NCBI RefSeq assembly: GCF_017912535.1
Contig: NZ_JAERQK010000003.1
Span: 389,074 to 453,073 of the forward strand
Reading direction: 5' to 3'
DNA from: Motiliproteus sediminis
GTDB taxonomy: Bacteria > Pseudomonadota > Gammaproteobacteria > Pseudomonadales > Balneatricaceae
Length of the DNA stretch: 64,000 bases
The stretch's first letter is position 1, and the number at the start of each line of letters is the position of its first letter. The translations under genes and the position numbers were made by a program. Positions 1 to 11,481 of this stretch are shown here, in pieces. Below the pieces are notes generated by a model that was given only the letters and a program-made list of their open reading frames with translations, did no database searches and had not been told where the DNA came from.

Positions 1-78
1 CGCGATCAGCACTTCCATCATGCTCACGCCGCGCTGGGAACTGCGCGACAGGCGCGAGTAGCAGGCAATCAAGGGCAT
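1..78 (-). CDS. pilV: Type IV pilus minor pilin PilV, N-terminal fragment
   Basis: Only the first 26 codons lie in the window; the gene continues past base 1. The peptide begins MPLIACYSRLSRSSQRG, followed by VSMMEVLIA. That is a basic leader, a Gly at the prepilin-peptidase site and the hydrophobic start of a pilin helix with Glu. The SMMEVLIA start is typical of PilV, a minor pilin that primes pilus assembly in the inner membrane. The start codon lies inside the end of the upstream fimT-like gene (10-bp overlap, 69-78), so the two are probably translationally coupled in a minor-pilin operon running off the left edge. The N-terminal pilin class is clear; the exact name PilV is inferred from this short piece. 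Confidence 0.7.
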   Translation of the reverse strand, partial: MPLIACYSRLSRSSQRGVSMMEVLIA

Positions 79-656
79 GAGACATTCCCCAGGTTTCCGG
101 TATGGTCGTTGACAATACCGTCGTTATTCTCGTCGGTGGCCAGGCGCGACACCCCGGAGATATTGACGATAATGGCACGGGCGTCGCTGGCCCCTTGCTC
201 GTCACAGAGGGTAAAAGTGCCGGCTTGCGGATCGGCTGCCATCATGAAGCCGGTGGCCGCGTAGTGGAACTTGCCGGCGCCGCCAAAATTAAAACCGCTG
301 CTGCGCAAGGTAGTGTTGCCGTCCAGAGCTTCCTGAACCAGCAGCAGTTCATCGCTTCCGTTAATAACGGCATCGCCGTTGTTGTTGCTGTCGGTAAAGA
401 TGATCCATCCCGCCTCCCAGTTGGTGGTGTTGCAGGTGGCCTGGTCGCTGCTGGCGCAGAGGGTAACGATGCTACGCCGGTTAGCCGCTTCACCACGGGC
501 AAAGTGGATCGCTCCCACCAGGGTGTTAATCTGACTGGTCATGCGATTGTCGCGGATAAAGCTGGTAAAGCCGGGTACCACCAAGCCCGCCAGGATGGCG
601 ACTACGCTGATCACCACCAGCAGCTCGATTAAGGTAAACCCCTGTGCATCTTTCAT
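69..656 (-). CDS. fimT: GspH/FimT-family pseudopilin
   Basis: 195 residues. It starts MKDAQG and then FTLIELLVVISVVAI: a short leader, a cleavage Gly at residue 6, methylated Phe at +1 and Glu at +5, the standard class III prepilin signal. The hydrophobic helix covers about residues 7-29. The rest resembles the GspH/FimT globular domain, with NNNGDA and DENNDG segments and several Cys that could form disulfides. FimT/FimU-type proteins are minor pilins at the pilus tip, some of which bind DNA during uptake. It is followed by pilV with overlapping ends. The family is certain; the choice between FimT and FimU is not. Confidence 0.85.
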   Translation of the reverse strand: MKDAQGFTLIELLVVISVVAILAGLVVPGFTSFIRDNRMTSQINTLVGAIHFARGEAANRRSIVTLCASSDQATCNTTNWEAGWIIFTDSNNNGDAVINGSDELLLVQEALDGNTTLRSSGFNFGGAGKFHYAATGFMMAADPQAGTFTLCDEQGASDARAIIVNISGVSRLATDENNDGIVNDHTGNLGNVSCP

Positions 657-796
657 TGGCTATGTCCGGCCTGGTTCCACTATCTCACTGTAAACCTTAG
701 GCCGATACTGGGCAGTCTGCTTTGATCTAGCGCAGTGTTAGCCAAGGGCTTTGTTGAGGTAAGTCAAGAAAATAAGGGATGACTAAAACGGTTGTT

Positions 797-1816
797 TTAA
801 TCGGCGCGCGGCGAGCTGCCGGATAATCCGGTGATCAGCTGCGCCAGTAGATCCCATGGAGCGGCGGGTGACATCCCCTTGATGGCCTGGTCGGCGGCGG
901 CACACTGTTGCAGCAGGTGCTCCAGCCGGCGGGGAGGGGTACGACTGAGGGCTGCGCCCACCAGTGATTTGCGCTTGCCCCAGATGCGGTGCTTTTTGCA
1001 CTGGGCGTCGCTGGGCGGTGCGCCTCGGCATTCCAGGGCCAATTCAAGCAGGGTACGGATTTCGCGGCTGAGCGACCAGAGAACCAGCGTTGCCTCGACA
1101 CCTTCGCTGCGCAAGCCCTGCAACACCTTGAGGCTACGGCCGGTCTTGCCGGCGAGGGCAGCGTCGGTCAGAGTGAATACGTCAAAGCGCGCGCTATCGC
1201 TAACGCCGCTGATGATCTGCTCTTCATCGACGCAGCCGGTTATACCCGCCAGCTTGAGTTTTTCAATCTCCTGACTGGCAGCCAGCAGGTTGCCTTCAAC
1301 CCGCTCAGCCAACAGTTGCGCCGCTGATGGGGTGCAGCTGAGACCGGCGGCCTGAAAGCGGCGGTTGATCCAGCCCGGCAGTTGCGCCATTTCGACCGGC
1401 CAGAACGCCAGCGTAGCGCCGGCGTTGTCGATCGCCTTGAACCAGCGGGTTTTCTGCGTGGCCGCGTCAATGCGGGGGGTATAGATCAGTAGTAGGGTGT
1501 CGGGAGAGGGTGAACTGAGATACTGCTCCAGAATGGGGCCGCCCTTCTGGCCCGGCTTGCCGTTGGGAATGTGCAGCTCCAGCAGGAGCTTGTCTGAGAA
1601 CAGCGACAGGCTGTTGGCGCGCTCCAGCAGGTTTTCCCACTGAAAACCGGCATCTGCGTGGAGGGTTTCCCGTTCGGCGTAGCCGGCGTTGCGCGCCGTT
1701 GCACGCAGGGTAGTGGCGGCTTCCTGAATCAGCAACGGCTCATCGCCGGAGAGCAGATAGACCGGCAGCAGTGAGCGCTGCAGATGGCCTGAGAGCTGTT
1801 CCGGGGTAAGCTTCAT
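797..1816 (-). CDS. holA: DNA polymerase III subunit delta
   Basis: 339 residues, close to the E. coli protein (343). HolA is the clamp-loader delta subunit, which opens the beta sliding clamp. The N-terminus (KLTPEQL, LLPVYLLSGDEPLLIQEA) and the NSLSLFSDKLLLEL stretch match the family, as does the C-terminal helical collar domain. The ATG overlaps the lptE stop by 4 bp (ATGA), giving the conserved order leuS-lptE-holA. In many gammaproteobacteria nadD follows holA; here pilin genes follow instead. Downstream is only a weak A/T-rich inverted repeat (TAAAAC/GTTTTA near 785-799). Confidence 0.93.
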   Translation of the reverse strand: MKLTPEQLSGHLQRSLLPVYLLSGDEPLLIQEAATTLRATARNAGYAERETLHADAGFQWENLLERANSLSLFSDKLLLELHIPNGKPGQKGGPILEQYLSSPSPDTLLLIYTPRIDAATQKTRWFKAIDNAGATLAFWPVEMAQLPGWINRRFQAAGLSCTPSAAQLLAERVEGNLLAASQEIEKLKLAGITGCVDEEQIISGVSDSARFDVFTLTDAALAGKTGRSLKVLQGLRSEGVEATLVLWSLSREIRTLLELALECRGAPPSDAQCKKHRIWGKRKSLVGAALSRTPPRRLEHLLQQCAAADQAIKGMSPAAPWDLLAQLITGLSGSSPRAD

Positions 1817-2316
1817 GAACCGGACGCGGTGGTTGCTAACGCCAGGTAGCGGCGTATCACCTGGCTGGCGATATTCTGCCGCAGCTCATCCCGCAGCAGC
1901 GCTTCTTCAGCCTGCATGGCGTTGATGTTGTTCTCGTCGTAGCGATAGGTTCGTTCTGCGCTGACTTCGAGTGGCCCGGTGGCACTGTCGCCGTTGCGAT
2001 CGAAAATTTCGAAGCGCAGCTGCGAGCGCAGCTCGTACTCTTCAGTTTTGCCGCGGGTGTTAAGGCTGGCGGCGCGGCGGTTAAAACCCTCGGAGTAGAG
2101 TGCGATCCGGTAGTGAGTCTCGCGGGGTGGGCTGACCAGCTCGATACCGTTGGCACGTAGCTGGCGTTCCAGCGTCTGGTAGACCGGCGTGCTGCTGTCG
2201 CCCTCCAGAGTCAGGGTCTGCAGCGCTTCGGGAACGGCCACTAATCCGCGCAGCTGAAAGCCGCAGCCTGCCAATAGCAGGCTGAGGCTAAGCGGAAGCA
2301 GCAGCCGGCGGATCAT
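1813..2316 (-). CDS. lptE: LPS-assembly lipoprotein LptE
   Basis: 167 residues from the ATG at 2316. The reading frame stays open further upstream, but that part is antisense-like sequence inside leuS, and the start used here gives a clean lipoprotein signal: MIRRLLLPLSL and then LLLAGC, with lipobox Leu15-Ala16-Gly17-Cys18. The mature protein begins CGFQLRG, the usual LptE start. LptE is an outer-membrane lipoprotein that plugs the LptD barrel and helps insert LPS into the outer leaflet. The start lies 1 bp after the leuS stop and the end overlaps holA by 4 bp, so all three genes are probably cotranscribed. Confidence 0.93.
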   Translation of the reverse strand: MIRRLLLPLSLSLLLAGCGFQLRGLVAVPEALQTLTLEGDSSTPVYQTLERQLRANGIELVSPPRETHYRIALYSEGFNRRAASLNTRGKTEEYELRSQLRFEIFDRNGDSATGPLEVSAERTYRYDENNINAMQAEEALLRDELRQNIASQVIRRYLALATTASGS

Positions 2317-2317
2317 C

Positions 2318-4934
<2,617 letters not shown>

Positions 4935-4947
<13 letters not shown>

Positions 4948-4968
4948 TGTGGTGGTTGCCGCCTTTGC
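4935..4968 (-). promoter_or_regulatory. Terminator-like hairpin in the leuS leader
   Basis: A perfect 12-bp inverted repeat (GCAAAGGCGGCA / TGCCGCCTTTGC, 10-nt loop). On the leuS strand it is followed at once by GTTTTAA and then the upstream leuS ATG. A G+C-rich stem followed by a short U run just before a start codon resembles an attenuator or a structure hiding the ribosome binding site. The U run is only four bases, so termination could be weak. No T-box features were seen. Confidence 0.55.
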
Positions 4969-5052
4969 AGTCAAAGGTAAATCGGAATTTAGCGACTAGG
5001 ATACAATAGAAGGCGCAGTGCAGATAAGGGTTTTCAGCCAACGGAGTCGTCG

Positions 5053-5601
5053 ATGGATCCTTCCAAAAAAGAAGATGAACGCAGCTCTCTCAGCGAGAGT
5101 GCCGTAGCCGCGTACGACCGGATCGTCGAGCGGGTCTACCGCTCGGTCGAGGATCTGGAGGAGCATTCGTGGCCCTATATCAAAGACAAGATTGAAGAAG
5201 CCGCGGAACTGGAGCTGGCGGCCCGTGAAATGACCCGCGAAGAGCTGGATCTGCTGTCGGCCTACGTCAAGCGGGATATCAGCGAGCTGGGTCGGATCGC
5301 ACACAAAACCGGAGAGAGCATCGCGGCGTTACTGAAGTTTGATCTGAATGCGCTGGAACAGCGCGTGGTCGACATGTTCGGTTTGCTGGCGGACCCGGCT
5401 ACGGTGGATCAGATGGAGCTGGCTCAGCGGTTGGATCACGGTGCGGAAACCTATCTGGCCGGGGAAGTGGCGGGCGTTGGCGCGCTACGCTGTCTCTCCT
5501 GCGGACAGTTGGCCGTGTTGACAGAGACGGCGCTTATCGAACCTTGCCATCAGTGTGCCGGGCGTTACTTCGAGCGCGAGCCCTCCCCGCCGATGGTGTG
5601 A
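5053..5601 (+). CDS. Zinc-ribbon protein, DUF1451/YbeL family
   Basis: 182 residues. The N-terminal two thirds is charged and mostly helical (YDRIVERVYRSVEDLEE, then EAAELELAAREMTREELDLL). The C-terminus carries two CxxC pairs (CLSCGQ and CHQCAG) forming a zinc ribbon. This is the architecture of DUF1451 proteins such as E. coli YbeL; no biochemical role is established to my knowledge. GGAG lies 8 nt before the ATG, and TACAAT at 5002-5007 may be its -10 box, although no good -35 is visible. The last 68 bp are antisense to the 3' end of lnt, so the second CxxC lies opposite lnt coding sequence. Confidence 0.85.
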   Translation: MDPSKKEDERSSLSESAVAAYDRIVERVYRSVEDLEEHSWPYIKDKIEEAAELELAAREMTREELDLLSAYVKRDISELGRIAHKTGESIAALLKFDLNALEQRVVDMFGLLADPATVDQMELAQRLDHGAETYLAGEVAGVGALRCLSCGQLAVLTETALIEPCHQCAGRYFEREPSPPMV

Positions 5602-7105
5602 TCAGCTGGTATCGCCGGCGCCAACCGATGACCCCCAGGATCAGGGTGCACAGAAGCAGCAGCGGTGTCGATCCGAGACGGGTGAAGGGTGTGGTGCCGC
5701 TCATCGCTGACACTTCGCCACGCAATATTTCGGTTTTGAACTGCGTCGATTGGGCGATCACCTGGCCTGTTTCGTCGATCAATGCGCTGATGCCATTGTT
5801 GGTGCCGCGGATCAGCTGACGGCCGTTTTCCAGCGCACGCATACGGGCCATCTGCAGGTGTTGGTGAGGCGCAAGGCTGTCACCGAACCAGGCATCATTG
5901 CTGATGGTGAGAAGAAAGTCGCTTTGCAGCGCCGCTTCCCGAACCAGTTCCGGATAGACGATCTCATAGCAGATAAAGGGCGCCAAAGCGTAATCTCCGC
6001 TACGTAGCGGCGGTTGGTGCGATGGCCCCAGGCTGAAGCTGGACATCGGTAGATCGAAAAAGCGGATCAGGCCGCGGAGCCAGCCTTCCAGCGGCACATA
6101 TTCGCCAAACGGCACCAGGCGCTGTTTGTGATACAGCCCGCTGGCGCCGGCAAGTCCTGCCACTGAATTGTGGTAGCGCCAGCCATCGGGCTTGGCGAGC
6201 CGGGTTGCTGCGCCGGTGATCAAGCCGATCTGGCGGTCATCCAGTAGCCGCAGCAAGGGTTCCAGCCGGGGGAGTGCTTGATCCAGCAGGAGAGGCAGGG
6301 CTGTCTCTGGCCACAGGATCAGGTCGGTGTCATCCAATTGGCGGCTGGGTTCAATGTAGCGCTGCAGTATCTGTTCGCGCTGTTGTGGCAGCCATTTGAG
6401 TTGCTGGGCAATATTTCCCTGCACAATGCTGATCCGCAGCGGCGAGGGCTGTGGCGTAACCCAGTTGACGGGCGACCATGCAGCGCCGCTTCCCAGCAGT
6501 AGCGCGACTGAGATGGCTGCGCTCCAGCGAACGCTGGCACTGGTGGCGGAGATCAGCAGCCATAGCCCGGCTGATACCGATGCGAGGATAAAACTGACGC
6601 CATACACCCCGGCGACCGGGGCCCAACTGGCAAGGGGGGTGTCGAGTGCGGCATAGCCACTCAGGAGCCAGGGAAAACCGGTCAAAAAGGTGCTGCGGAA
6701 CCATTCACCCAGCACCCATAGGGCTGGAAAGCCAAACGCGATGCTGAGTGGGTGGGTTAGCCGTAACCGCCGCAGAAGCCAAGCCGGGAGCGCAAAAAAC
6801 AGAGCGATGCCGGCGACGAACAGTGCCGTCAGCAAGGCCGCGAGGGGGATAGGCGCCGGGCCGAATTGATGGATGCTGACAAACACCCATGAGACACCAG
6901 TGGCGTAAAAACCGACGCCAAACAACCAGCCGGACAGCGCAGGCCGGTCGGCGCTGCCGATGAGTCCCAGAAACAGGGTCATCGACAACAGCGTCAGTGG
7001 CCAGGCATCCACCGGGGCGAAGCCCAAAGGTGCCAATGTGCCGGCGAGTAGCGTAAGCAAATTACGCAGGGTGCCGGTACCCGGCAGCTTTGCAAGCGGA
7101 AGCAT
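5534..7105 (-). CDS. lnt: Apolipoprotein N-acyltransferase
   Basis: 523 residues. Lnt adds the third acyl chain to the N-terminal Cys of outer-membrane lipoproteins at the periplasmic face of the inner membrane. About six N-terminal membrane helices (to about residue 205) precede a nitrilase-type domain with the catalytic triad Glu267 (WPETALP), Lys327 (YHKQRLVPFGEY) and Cys379 (FICYEIVYPE). One membrane helix lies near the C-terminus. It starts 7 bp after corC and is last in the miaB-phoH-ybeY-corC-lnt operon, as in E. coli. Its 3' end overlaps the convergent zinc-ribbon gene by 68 bp. Confidence 0.96.
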   Translation of the reverse strand: MLPLAKLPGTGTLRNLLTLLAGTLAPLGFAPVDAWPLTLLSMTLFLGLIGSADRPALSGWLFGVGFYATGVSWVFVSIHQFGPAPIPLAALLTALFVAGIALFFALPAWLLRRLRLTHPLSIAFGFPALWVLGEWFRSTFLTGFPWLLSGYAALDTPLASWAPVAGVYGVSFILASVSAGLWLLISATSASVRWSAAISVALLLGSGAAWSPVNWVTPQPSPLRISIVQGNIAQQLKWLPQQREQILQRYIEPSRQLDDTDLILWPETALPLLLDQALPRLEPLLRLLDDRQIGLITGAATRLAKPDGWRYHNSVAGLAGASGLYHKQRLVPFGEYVPLEGWLRGLIRFFDLPMSSFSLGPSHQPPLRSGDYALAPFICYEIVYPELVREAALQSDFLLTISNDAWFGDSLAPHQHLQMARMRALENGRQLIRGTNNGISALIDETGQVIAQSTQFKTEILRGEVSAMSGTTPFTRLGSTPLLLLCTLILGVIGWRRRYQLITPSAGRARARSNARHTDGKVR

Positions 7106-7112
7106 GGGCTGG

Positions 7113-7964
7113 TTACTCTGCGTCGAGTACGGATACCTGGACCAGGCGAATGCGGCGGTTGTCTGAATTAAGCACTCGGAAGCTGAACCCGTCTATCTCT
7201 ACCGATTCATCCCGTGCCGGCAAACGCCCGAATCCCTGGGTGATAATGCCACCGATGGTGTCGAACTCGCTGTCGCTGAACGTGCTGCCGAAGCGCTGGT
7301 TAAAGTCGTCGATCGGGGTTAGCGCCTTGACCAGGTAGCAGTTGGCTTCTATCTGCTTGATCTGGGTGTCATCTTCGTCGTCGTCGTACTCGTCTTCGAT
7401 ATCACCAACGATCTGCTCCAGAACGTCTTCAATGGTAACCAGGCCCGCGATGCCGCCATATTCATCCACCACTACCGCCATGTGGTTGCGGTTATCGCGA
7501 AACTCCTTCAGCAGAATGTTCAGCCGTTTGCTCTCCGGGACAAAGATCGCGGGGCGTAGATGGTTACGGATACTGAATTCGTCGATCCCGCCACTGAGAA
7601 AATAGGGCAGCAGGTCTTTGGCCAGCAGAATGCCGATTACTTCGTCGGGGGAGTCTCCGATCACCGGGAAACGGGAGTGGGCTGATGCGATCATCTCCGG
7701 CAGGAACTCCCGTGGTGGTACGTTGGAATCGATCACCACCATCTGCGGGCGTGGGATCATGATCTCGCGGACCTGAAGGTCGGATACCTCCATGGCACCT
7801 TCGATAATGCGCAGCGCCTCGGGGTCAAGCAGGTTGGCTTTTTCGGCGTTGCGAAGCAGACCCCGCAAGTCGTCTCGATCTTTAGGCTCATCGGAAAAAG
7901 CCTGTGTTATTCGGTCCAGCCAGGATCGCTGACCCTGACCGTTACTCGATCGATCTTCGCTCAT
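7113..7964 (-). CDS. corC: CorC/HlyC-family CBS-domain protein (YbeX-like)
   Basis: 283 residues. A tandem CBS pair comes first: [12 protein letters not shown] through [13 protein letters not shown], then [14 protein letters not shown] through [21 protein letters not shown]-terminal CorC_HlyC domain follows (about residues 195-280, [16 protein letters not shown]). There are no membrane helices, so this is the short cytosolic YbeX type rather than the membrane-anchored form. The family is linked to Mg/Co efflux and, in E. coli, to ribosome metabolism with YbeY. The start overlaps ybeY by 4 bp and lnt follows 7 bp later. Confidence 0.93.
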   Translation of the reverse strand: MSEDRSSNGQGQRSWLDRITQAFSDEPKDRDDLRGLLRNAEKANLLDPEALRIIEGAMEVSDLQVREIMIPRPQMVVIDSNVPPREFLPEMIASAHSRFPVIGDSPDEVIGILLAKDLLPYFLSGGIDEFSIRNHLRPAIFVPESKRLNILLKEFRDNRNHMAVVVDEYGGIAGLVTIEDVLEQIVGDIEDEYDDDEDDTQIKQIEANCYLVKALTPIDDFNQRFGSTFSDSEFDTIGGIITQGFGRLPARDESVEIDGFSFRVLNSDNRRIRLVQVSVLDAE

Positions 7965-8440
7965 TGTCCTTCCGGTGCCTCGTAGTGCGTTTCGTAGGGG
8001 GCGGGGATGCCCAGTTTGCCGAGTATGCGGGTTTCCAGTGCTTCCATCTCTTCCGCCTCCCTGTCATCGATATGATCGTAACCAAGCAGGTGGAGCGTAC
8101 CGTGTATGACCATATGGGCCCAGTGGTGTTGCAGCGGCTTGCTCTGCTGCGCCGCCTCCATAGCAACCACCGGTGCGCAAATCACCAGATCGCCGAGCAA
8201 GTTTAGTTCGATTCCCTCGGGAACTTCAAAGGGAAAAGATAAGACATTAGTGGGCTTGTCCTTGCCCCGATAGTCACGGTTGAGCTGTTGGCTTTCGCTC
8301 TGGTCCACCAGGCGTATGGTGACCTCCACGGGATCAGCCAGACTGGCGGTGACCGCTTCTACCCACTGCTGCAGCTGTTCGGCCGAGGGCAGGTCGGGCT
8401 GGTCGCTGGCAATCTGCAGGTCTATACAGGCGCCGCTCAT
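7961..8440 (-). CDS. ybeY: Endoribonuclease YbeY (rRNA maturation factor)
   Basis: 159 residues. It carries the metalloprotease-like zinc motif [11 protein letters not shown] (His113, His117, His123), which defines YbeY. The protein is a metal-dependent RNase needed for 16S rRNA 3' end maturation and ribosome quality control. The upstream TNVLSFPFE segment is also characteristic. It overlaps phoH by 4 bp at its start and corC by 4 bp at its end, so the three are almost certainly cotranslated. Confidence 0.96.
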   Translation of the reverse strand: MSGACIDLQIASDQPDLPSAEQLQQWVEAVTASLADPVEVTIRLVDQSESQQLNRDYRGKDKPTNVLSFPFEVPEGIELNLLGDLVICAPVVAMEAAQQSKPLQHHWAHMVIHGTLHLLGYDHIDDREAEEMEALETRILGKLGIPAPYETHYEAPEGQ

Positions 8441-9420
8441 CCTTTGTGGTCGCCCTGGGCCTGCTGCTCATCATGGGCATCATAGGCTTGTACTATCCGT
8501 TGAACCAACGGGTGGCGCACGACATCGCGAGCATCGAACTGGGTAAAGCCGATCCCTTCAACGCCATGCAGTACCTGCTGGGCATGCCGCAATCCAGAGA
8601 GGGCTCCGCGTGGCAGATCGACCTGGGTCAGGTCGCCGGTGATGACGGCGGTGGAGCCGAAACCGATGCGGGTCAGGAACATTTTCATCTGCTCCTTGGT
8701 GGTGTTCTGGCTTTCATCGAGAATCACAAAGGCGTGGTTGAGGGTGCGGCCACGCATGTAAGCCAGCGGTGCCACTTCGATCACATTGCGTTCAATCAGT
8801 CGGCTGACGGTGTCGAACCCGAGCATCTCGTAGAGCGCGTCGTATAGGGGGCGCAGGTAAGGGTCGATCTTCTGTGCCAGATCGCCGGGCAGAAAACCGA
8901 GCTTTTCCCCGGCTTCTACGGCGGGGCGAACCAGCAGAATACGGCGGACCTGGTCGCGCTCCAGCGCATCAACCGCACAGGCTACGGCGAGGTAGGTCTT
9001 GCCGGTGCCGGCCGGACCGATACCGAAGTTGATGTCCAGCTCACGGATCGAGCGGACATAGTTCTGCTGGTGTTCACCGCGGGGCCGGATCAGGACCTTG
9101 CGGGTTTGGATGGTGTCGCCTTGTTTGCCTGTCTGGCCCTGCTGCGCCACGGCGGCTTCCTGCAGCGACAGATGCACCATCTCTGGCGTCAGTTCGGTGC
9201 CCTGGCTTGCCTGCCGGTAAAGATTTTTGAGGAGGGTGGTGGCCGCGCGGGTCTTGCTATCTTCGCCCACCAGCTGAAAGTTGTTGCCGCGATTGCGTAT
9301 CTGTACGCCAACGCGCACTTCAATCAGTTTCAGGTGTTCATCCAGCTGCCCGCACAGGTTGGCCAGATGGGTGGGGTTGTCGGGTTCCAGTGTCAGTTTT
9401 ACTGCGGTTTCGGTGCTCAA
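8437..9420 (-). CDS. ybeZ: PhoH-family ATPase (YbeZ-like)
   Basis: 327 residues. Walker A is GPAGTGKT (residues 135-142), Walker B is in [14 protein letters not shown], and a later segment reads [12 protein letters not shown]. The N-terminal 110 residues have the RNA-binding-like appearance usual in YbeZ ([16 protein letters not shown]). YbeZ is an NTPase that works with YbeY. It is followed by ybeY with a 4-bp overlap, and miaB lies 73 bp upstream. That gap holds an imperfect 9-bp hairpin (GAGACACAG/CTGTGCCTC) without a clear U run, so readthrough from miaB is likely. Confidence 0.94.
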   Translation of the reverse strand: MSTETAVKLTLEPDNPTHLANLCGQLDEHLKLIEVRVGVQIRNRGNNFQLVGEDSKTRAATTLLKNLYRQASQGTELTPEMVHLSLQEAAVAQQGQTGKQGDTIQTRKVLIRPRGEHQQNYVRSIRELDINFGIGPAGTGKTYLAVACAVDALERDQVRRILLVRPAVEAGEKLGFLPGDLAQKIDPYLRPLYDALYEMLGFDTVSRLIERNVIEVAPLAYMRGRTLNHAFVILDESQNTTKEQMKMFLTRIGFGSTAVITGDLTQVDLPRGALSGLRHAQQVLHGVEGIGFTQFDARDVVRHPLVQRIVQAYDAHDEQQAQGDHKG

Positions 9421-9493
9421 GGAAACTACTCACCTCGCGATGGAAGACAATGAGACACAGGCGCTGTGCCTCTCAGTATGGTTCGGCTCTGGC

Positions 9494-10837
9494 CTAGTCG
9501 GCAAGTTCCGCTGGCAGCAGTTCGCCGGCGAGGCTGTTGGGGTAGGCCTTGTCGATGCGAACGGTTACGAACTGGCCGATCAGCTCGGGATCATCGGTGC
9601 TGAAGTTGACCACGCGATTGTTTTCGGTGCGTCCCTGTAGTTTGCCAGGGTCTTTTTTGGAGAATCCGCTCACCAGAATGCGCTGCTCCGTGCCTACCAT
9701 CGCCTCGCTGATCGCCATTGCCTGTCCGTTGATGCGTTGCTGCAAAATCGCCAGACGCTGCTTCTTGGTGTCGTCATCGGTGCTGTCAGGCAGCTCCGCC
9801 GCCGGGGTGCCGGGACGGGCGCTATAGATGAAGCTGAAAGAGTGGTCGAAGCCGATATCATGAATCAGGTTCATGGTCGCTTCAAAGTCAGCCGCGGTCT
9901 CGCCAGGGAAGCCGATGATGAAGTCGGAGCTCAGGCTGATCCCCGGTCGGGCTTTGCGCAGCCGGCGGATAATCGACTTGTACTCCAGCGCGGTGTGGCC
10001 GCGTTTCATGGCGGCCAGAATGCGGTCGGAGCCGCTCTGGACCGGCAGGTGGACGTGGTTGACCAGCTCGGGGATGTCGGCGAAGGCCTGAATCAGGCTA
10101 TCGCCGAACTCCATCGGATGCGAGGTGGTGAAGCGGATGCGGTCAATACCGTCAATGGCGGCGACCAGATGCAGTAGTTCAGCCAGGTCGGCGGTTTCAC
10201 CATCGCCGGTAGCACCGCGATACGCGTTGACGTTCTGTCCCAGCAGATTGACTTCGCGAACCCCCTGTTCGGCCAGTTGCTCGATCTCCTGCAGGACGTC
10301 ACCCAAGGGGCGCGAGACCTCTTCGCCTCGGGTGTAGGGTACTACGCAGAAGGTGCAGTACTTGCTGCAGCCTTCCATGACGGAAACAAAGGCTTCCGCA
10401 CCCTCAACCTTGGGCGCGGGCAGGCGATCGAACTTTTCGATCTCCGGGAAGCTGACGTCGACCAACCCGCTTTGGCCCTGATGGGTCAGATCGACCATCT
10501 CGGGAATGCGATGCAGGGTCTGCGGGCCGAACACCATGTCAACATAGGGTGCCCGGCTGCGGATGGCGGCGCCCTCCTGGCTGGCGACGCAGCCGCCAAC
10601 GCCAATGACCAGTTCGGGGCGCTGCTCCTTGAGCTTTTTCCAGCGGCCCAGCTGGTGGAATACCTTTTCCTGTGCTTTTTCGCGAATCGAGCAGGTATTG
10701 AGGAGCAGAATATCCGCTTCGTCGGCGTTGTCGGTGACCTCCATCTCATGGCTTTCCCCCAGCAGGTCAGCGATGCGCGAGGAATCGTACTCGTTCATCT
10801 GACAGCCGTGGGTTTTGATGTAAAGCTTCTTTGCCAT
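9494..10837 (-). CDS. miaB: tRNA-2-methylthio-N6-dimethylallyladenosine synthase
   Basis: 447 residues. This radical-SAM methylthiotransferase modifies i6A37 of tRNAs reading UNN codons. N-terminal auxiliary cluster Cys are at 12, 49 and 83 (GCQMN, NTCS, GGCVA). The radical-SAM CxxxCxxC is Cys157-Cys161-Cys164 (CSKYCTFC). A C-terminal TRAM segment is present. First gene of the miaB-phoH-ybeY-corC-lnt operon; an extended -10 promoter lies about 60 bp upstream. Confidence 0.97.
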   Translation of the reverse strand: MAKKLYIKTHGCQMNEYDSSRIADLLGESHEMEVTDNADEADILLLNTCSIREKAQEKVFHQLGRWKKLKEQRPELVIGVGGCVASQEGAAIRSRAPYVDMVFGPQTLHRIPEMVDLTHQGQSGLVDVSFPEIEKFDRLPAPKVEGAEAFVSVMEGCSKYCTFCVVPYTRGEEVSRPLGDVLQEIEQLAEQGVREVNLLGQNVNAYRGATGDGETADLAELLHLVAAIDGIDRIRFTTSHPMEFGDSLIQAFADIPELVNHVHLPVQSGSDRILAAMKRGHTALEYKSIIRRLRKARPGISLSSDFIIGFPGETAADFEATMNLIHDIGFDHSFSFIYSARPGTPAAELPDSTDDDTKKQRLAILQQRINGQAMAISEAMVGTEQRILVSGFSKKDPGKLQGRTENNRVVNFSTDDPELIGQFVTVRIDKAYPNSLAGELLPAELAD

Positions 10838-10866
10838 GGATTCAACAACCTCTGTGTGCTTCTGCG

Positions 10867-10906
10867 GAGCGGATAACCGCTCAGCGTAAAACGGCTGATT
10901 ATACCA
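10867..10906 (-). promoter_or_regulatory. miaB extended -10 promoter with leader stem
   Basis: On the miaB strand the sequence TGGTATAAT (10898-10906) is a consensus extended -10 element. No good -35 hexamer lies 16-18 bp upstream, which fits the extended type. A start site near 10891 would give a leader of about 54 nt carrying a 6-bp stem (GAGCGG/CCGCTC, 10867-10882). A second 7-bp stem (CGACAGC/GCTGTCG, 10920-10936) lies just upstream, toward the divergent DUF1820 gene. For that gene only a weak TATAAC at 10968-10973 was seen. Confidence 0.55.
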
Positions 10907-11020
10907 CGTGCGACCGGTCCGACAGCAATGCTGTCGTGCGCGTAATAGCGGTGGAGAAGGGCGCTTTTATAACGTCGAGGGAGCGCCTAAAATGGCGCAA
11001 ATTTTCTGAGCAATGACACT

Positions 11021-11338
11021 ATGGCCAGCAAACATCTCTACCGCGTAATGTTCGTCAATCAGGACCAGTTGTTCGAAGTCTATGCCCGTGCGGTCTATAG
11101 CTCTGATTTATATGGTTTTGTCGAGATCGAGGAACTCGTTTTCGGGTCGCAGTCGCAGGTGGTGGTCGATCCCGGCGAAGAAAAACTGAAGAACCTGTTT
11201 CAGGACGTCAAGCGGAGCTTCATCCCTATGCACGCAGTAGTGCGCATTGACGAAGTGGCGAAGGAGGGGGTGAGCAAAATCTCGGACGCCAAAGGATCGG
11301 TGGCGGCCTTCCCCGTGACGCTGCCCAAACGCGATTAA
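11021..11338 (+). CDS. DUF1820 family protein
   Basis: 105 residues, cytosolic. It begins ASKHLYRVMFVNQDQLFEVYAR and contains GFVEIEELVFGSQSQVVVDPGEEKL, the pattern of the DUF1820 family in gammaproteobacteria. The function is unknown. The compact alpha/beta protein has no Cys and no membrane segment. It is transcribed divergently from miaB. The 143 bp to the next gene make a shared transcript possible but not evident. Confidence 0.8.
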   Translation: MASKHLYRVMFVNQDQLFEVYARAVYSSDLYGFVEIEELVFGSQSQVVVDPGEEKLKNLFQDVKRSFIPMHAVVRIDEVAKEGVSKISDAKGSVAAFPVTLPKRD

Positions 11339-11481
11339 TCCCCGGATGACGGATCGATGCGGAGTTGATGGCGGTCAGCTTTTGTCAGGCTAGCGGTTGT
11401 AACCCCTTCGACAGCGGTTAAACTGGCTCAATGAGATGGCCAGAGAAGGCCGTGATGCGTTGCTGAAACAGGGGAGTGCCG

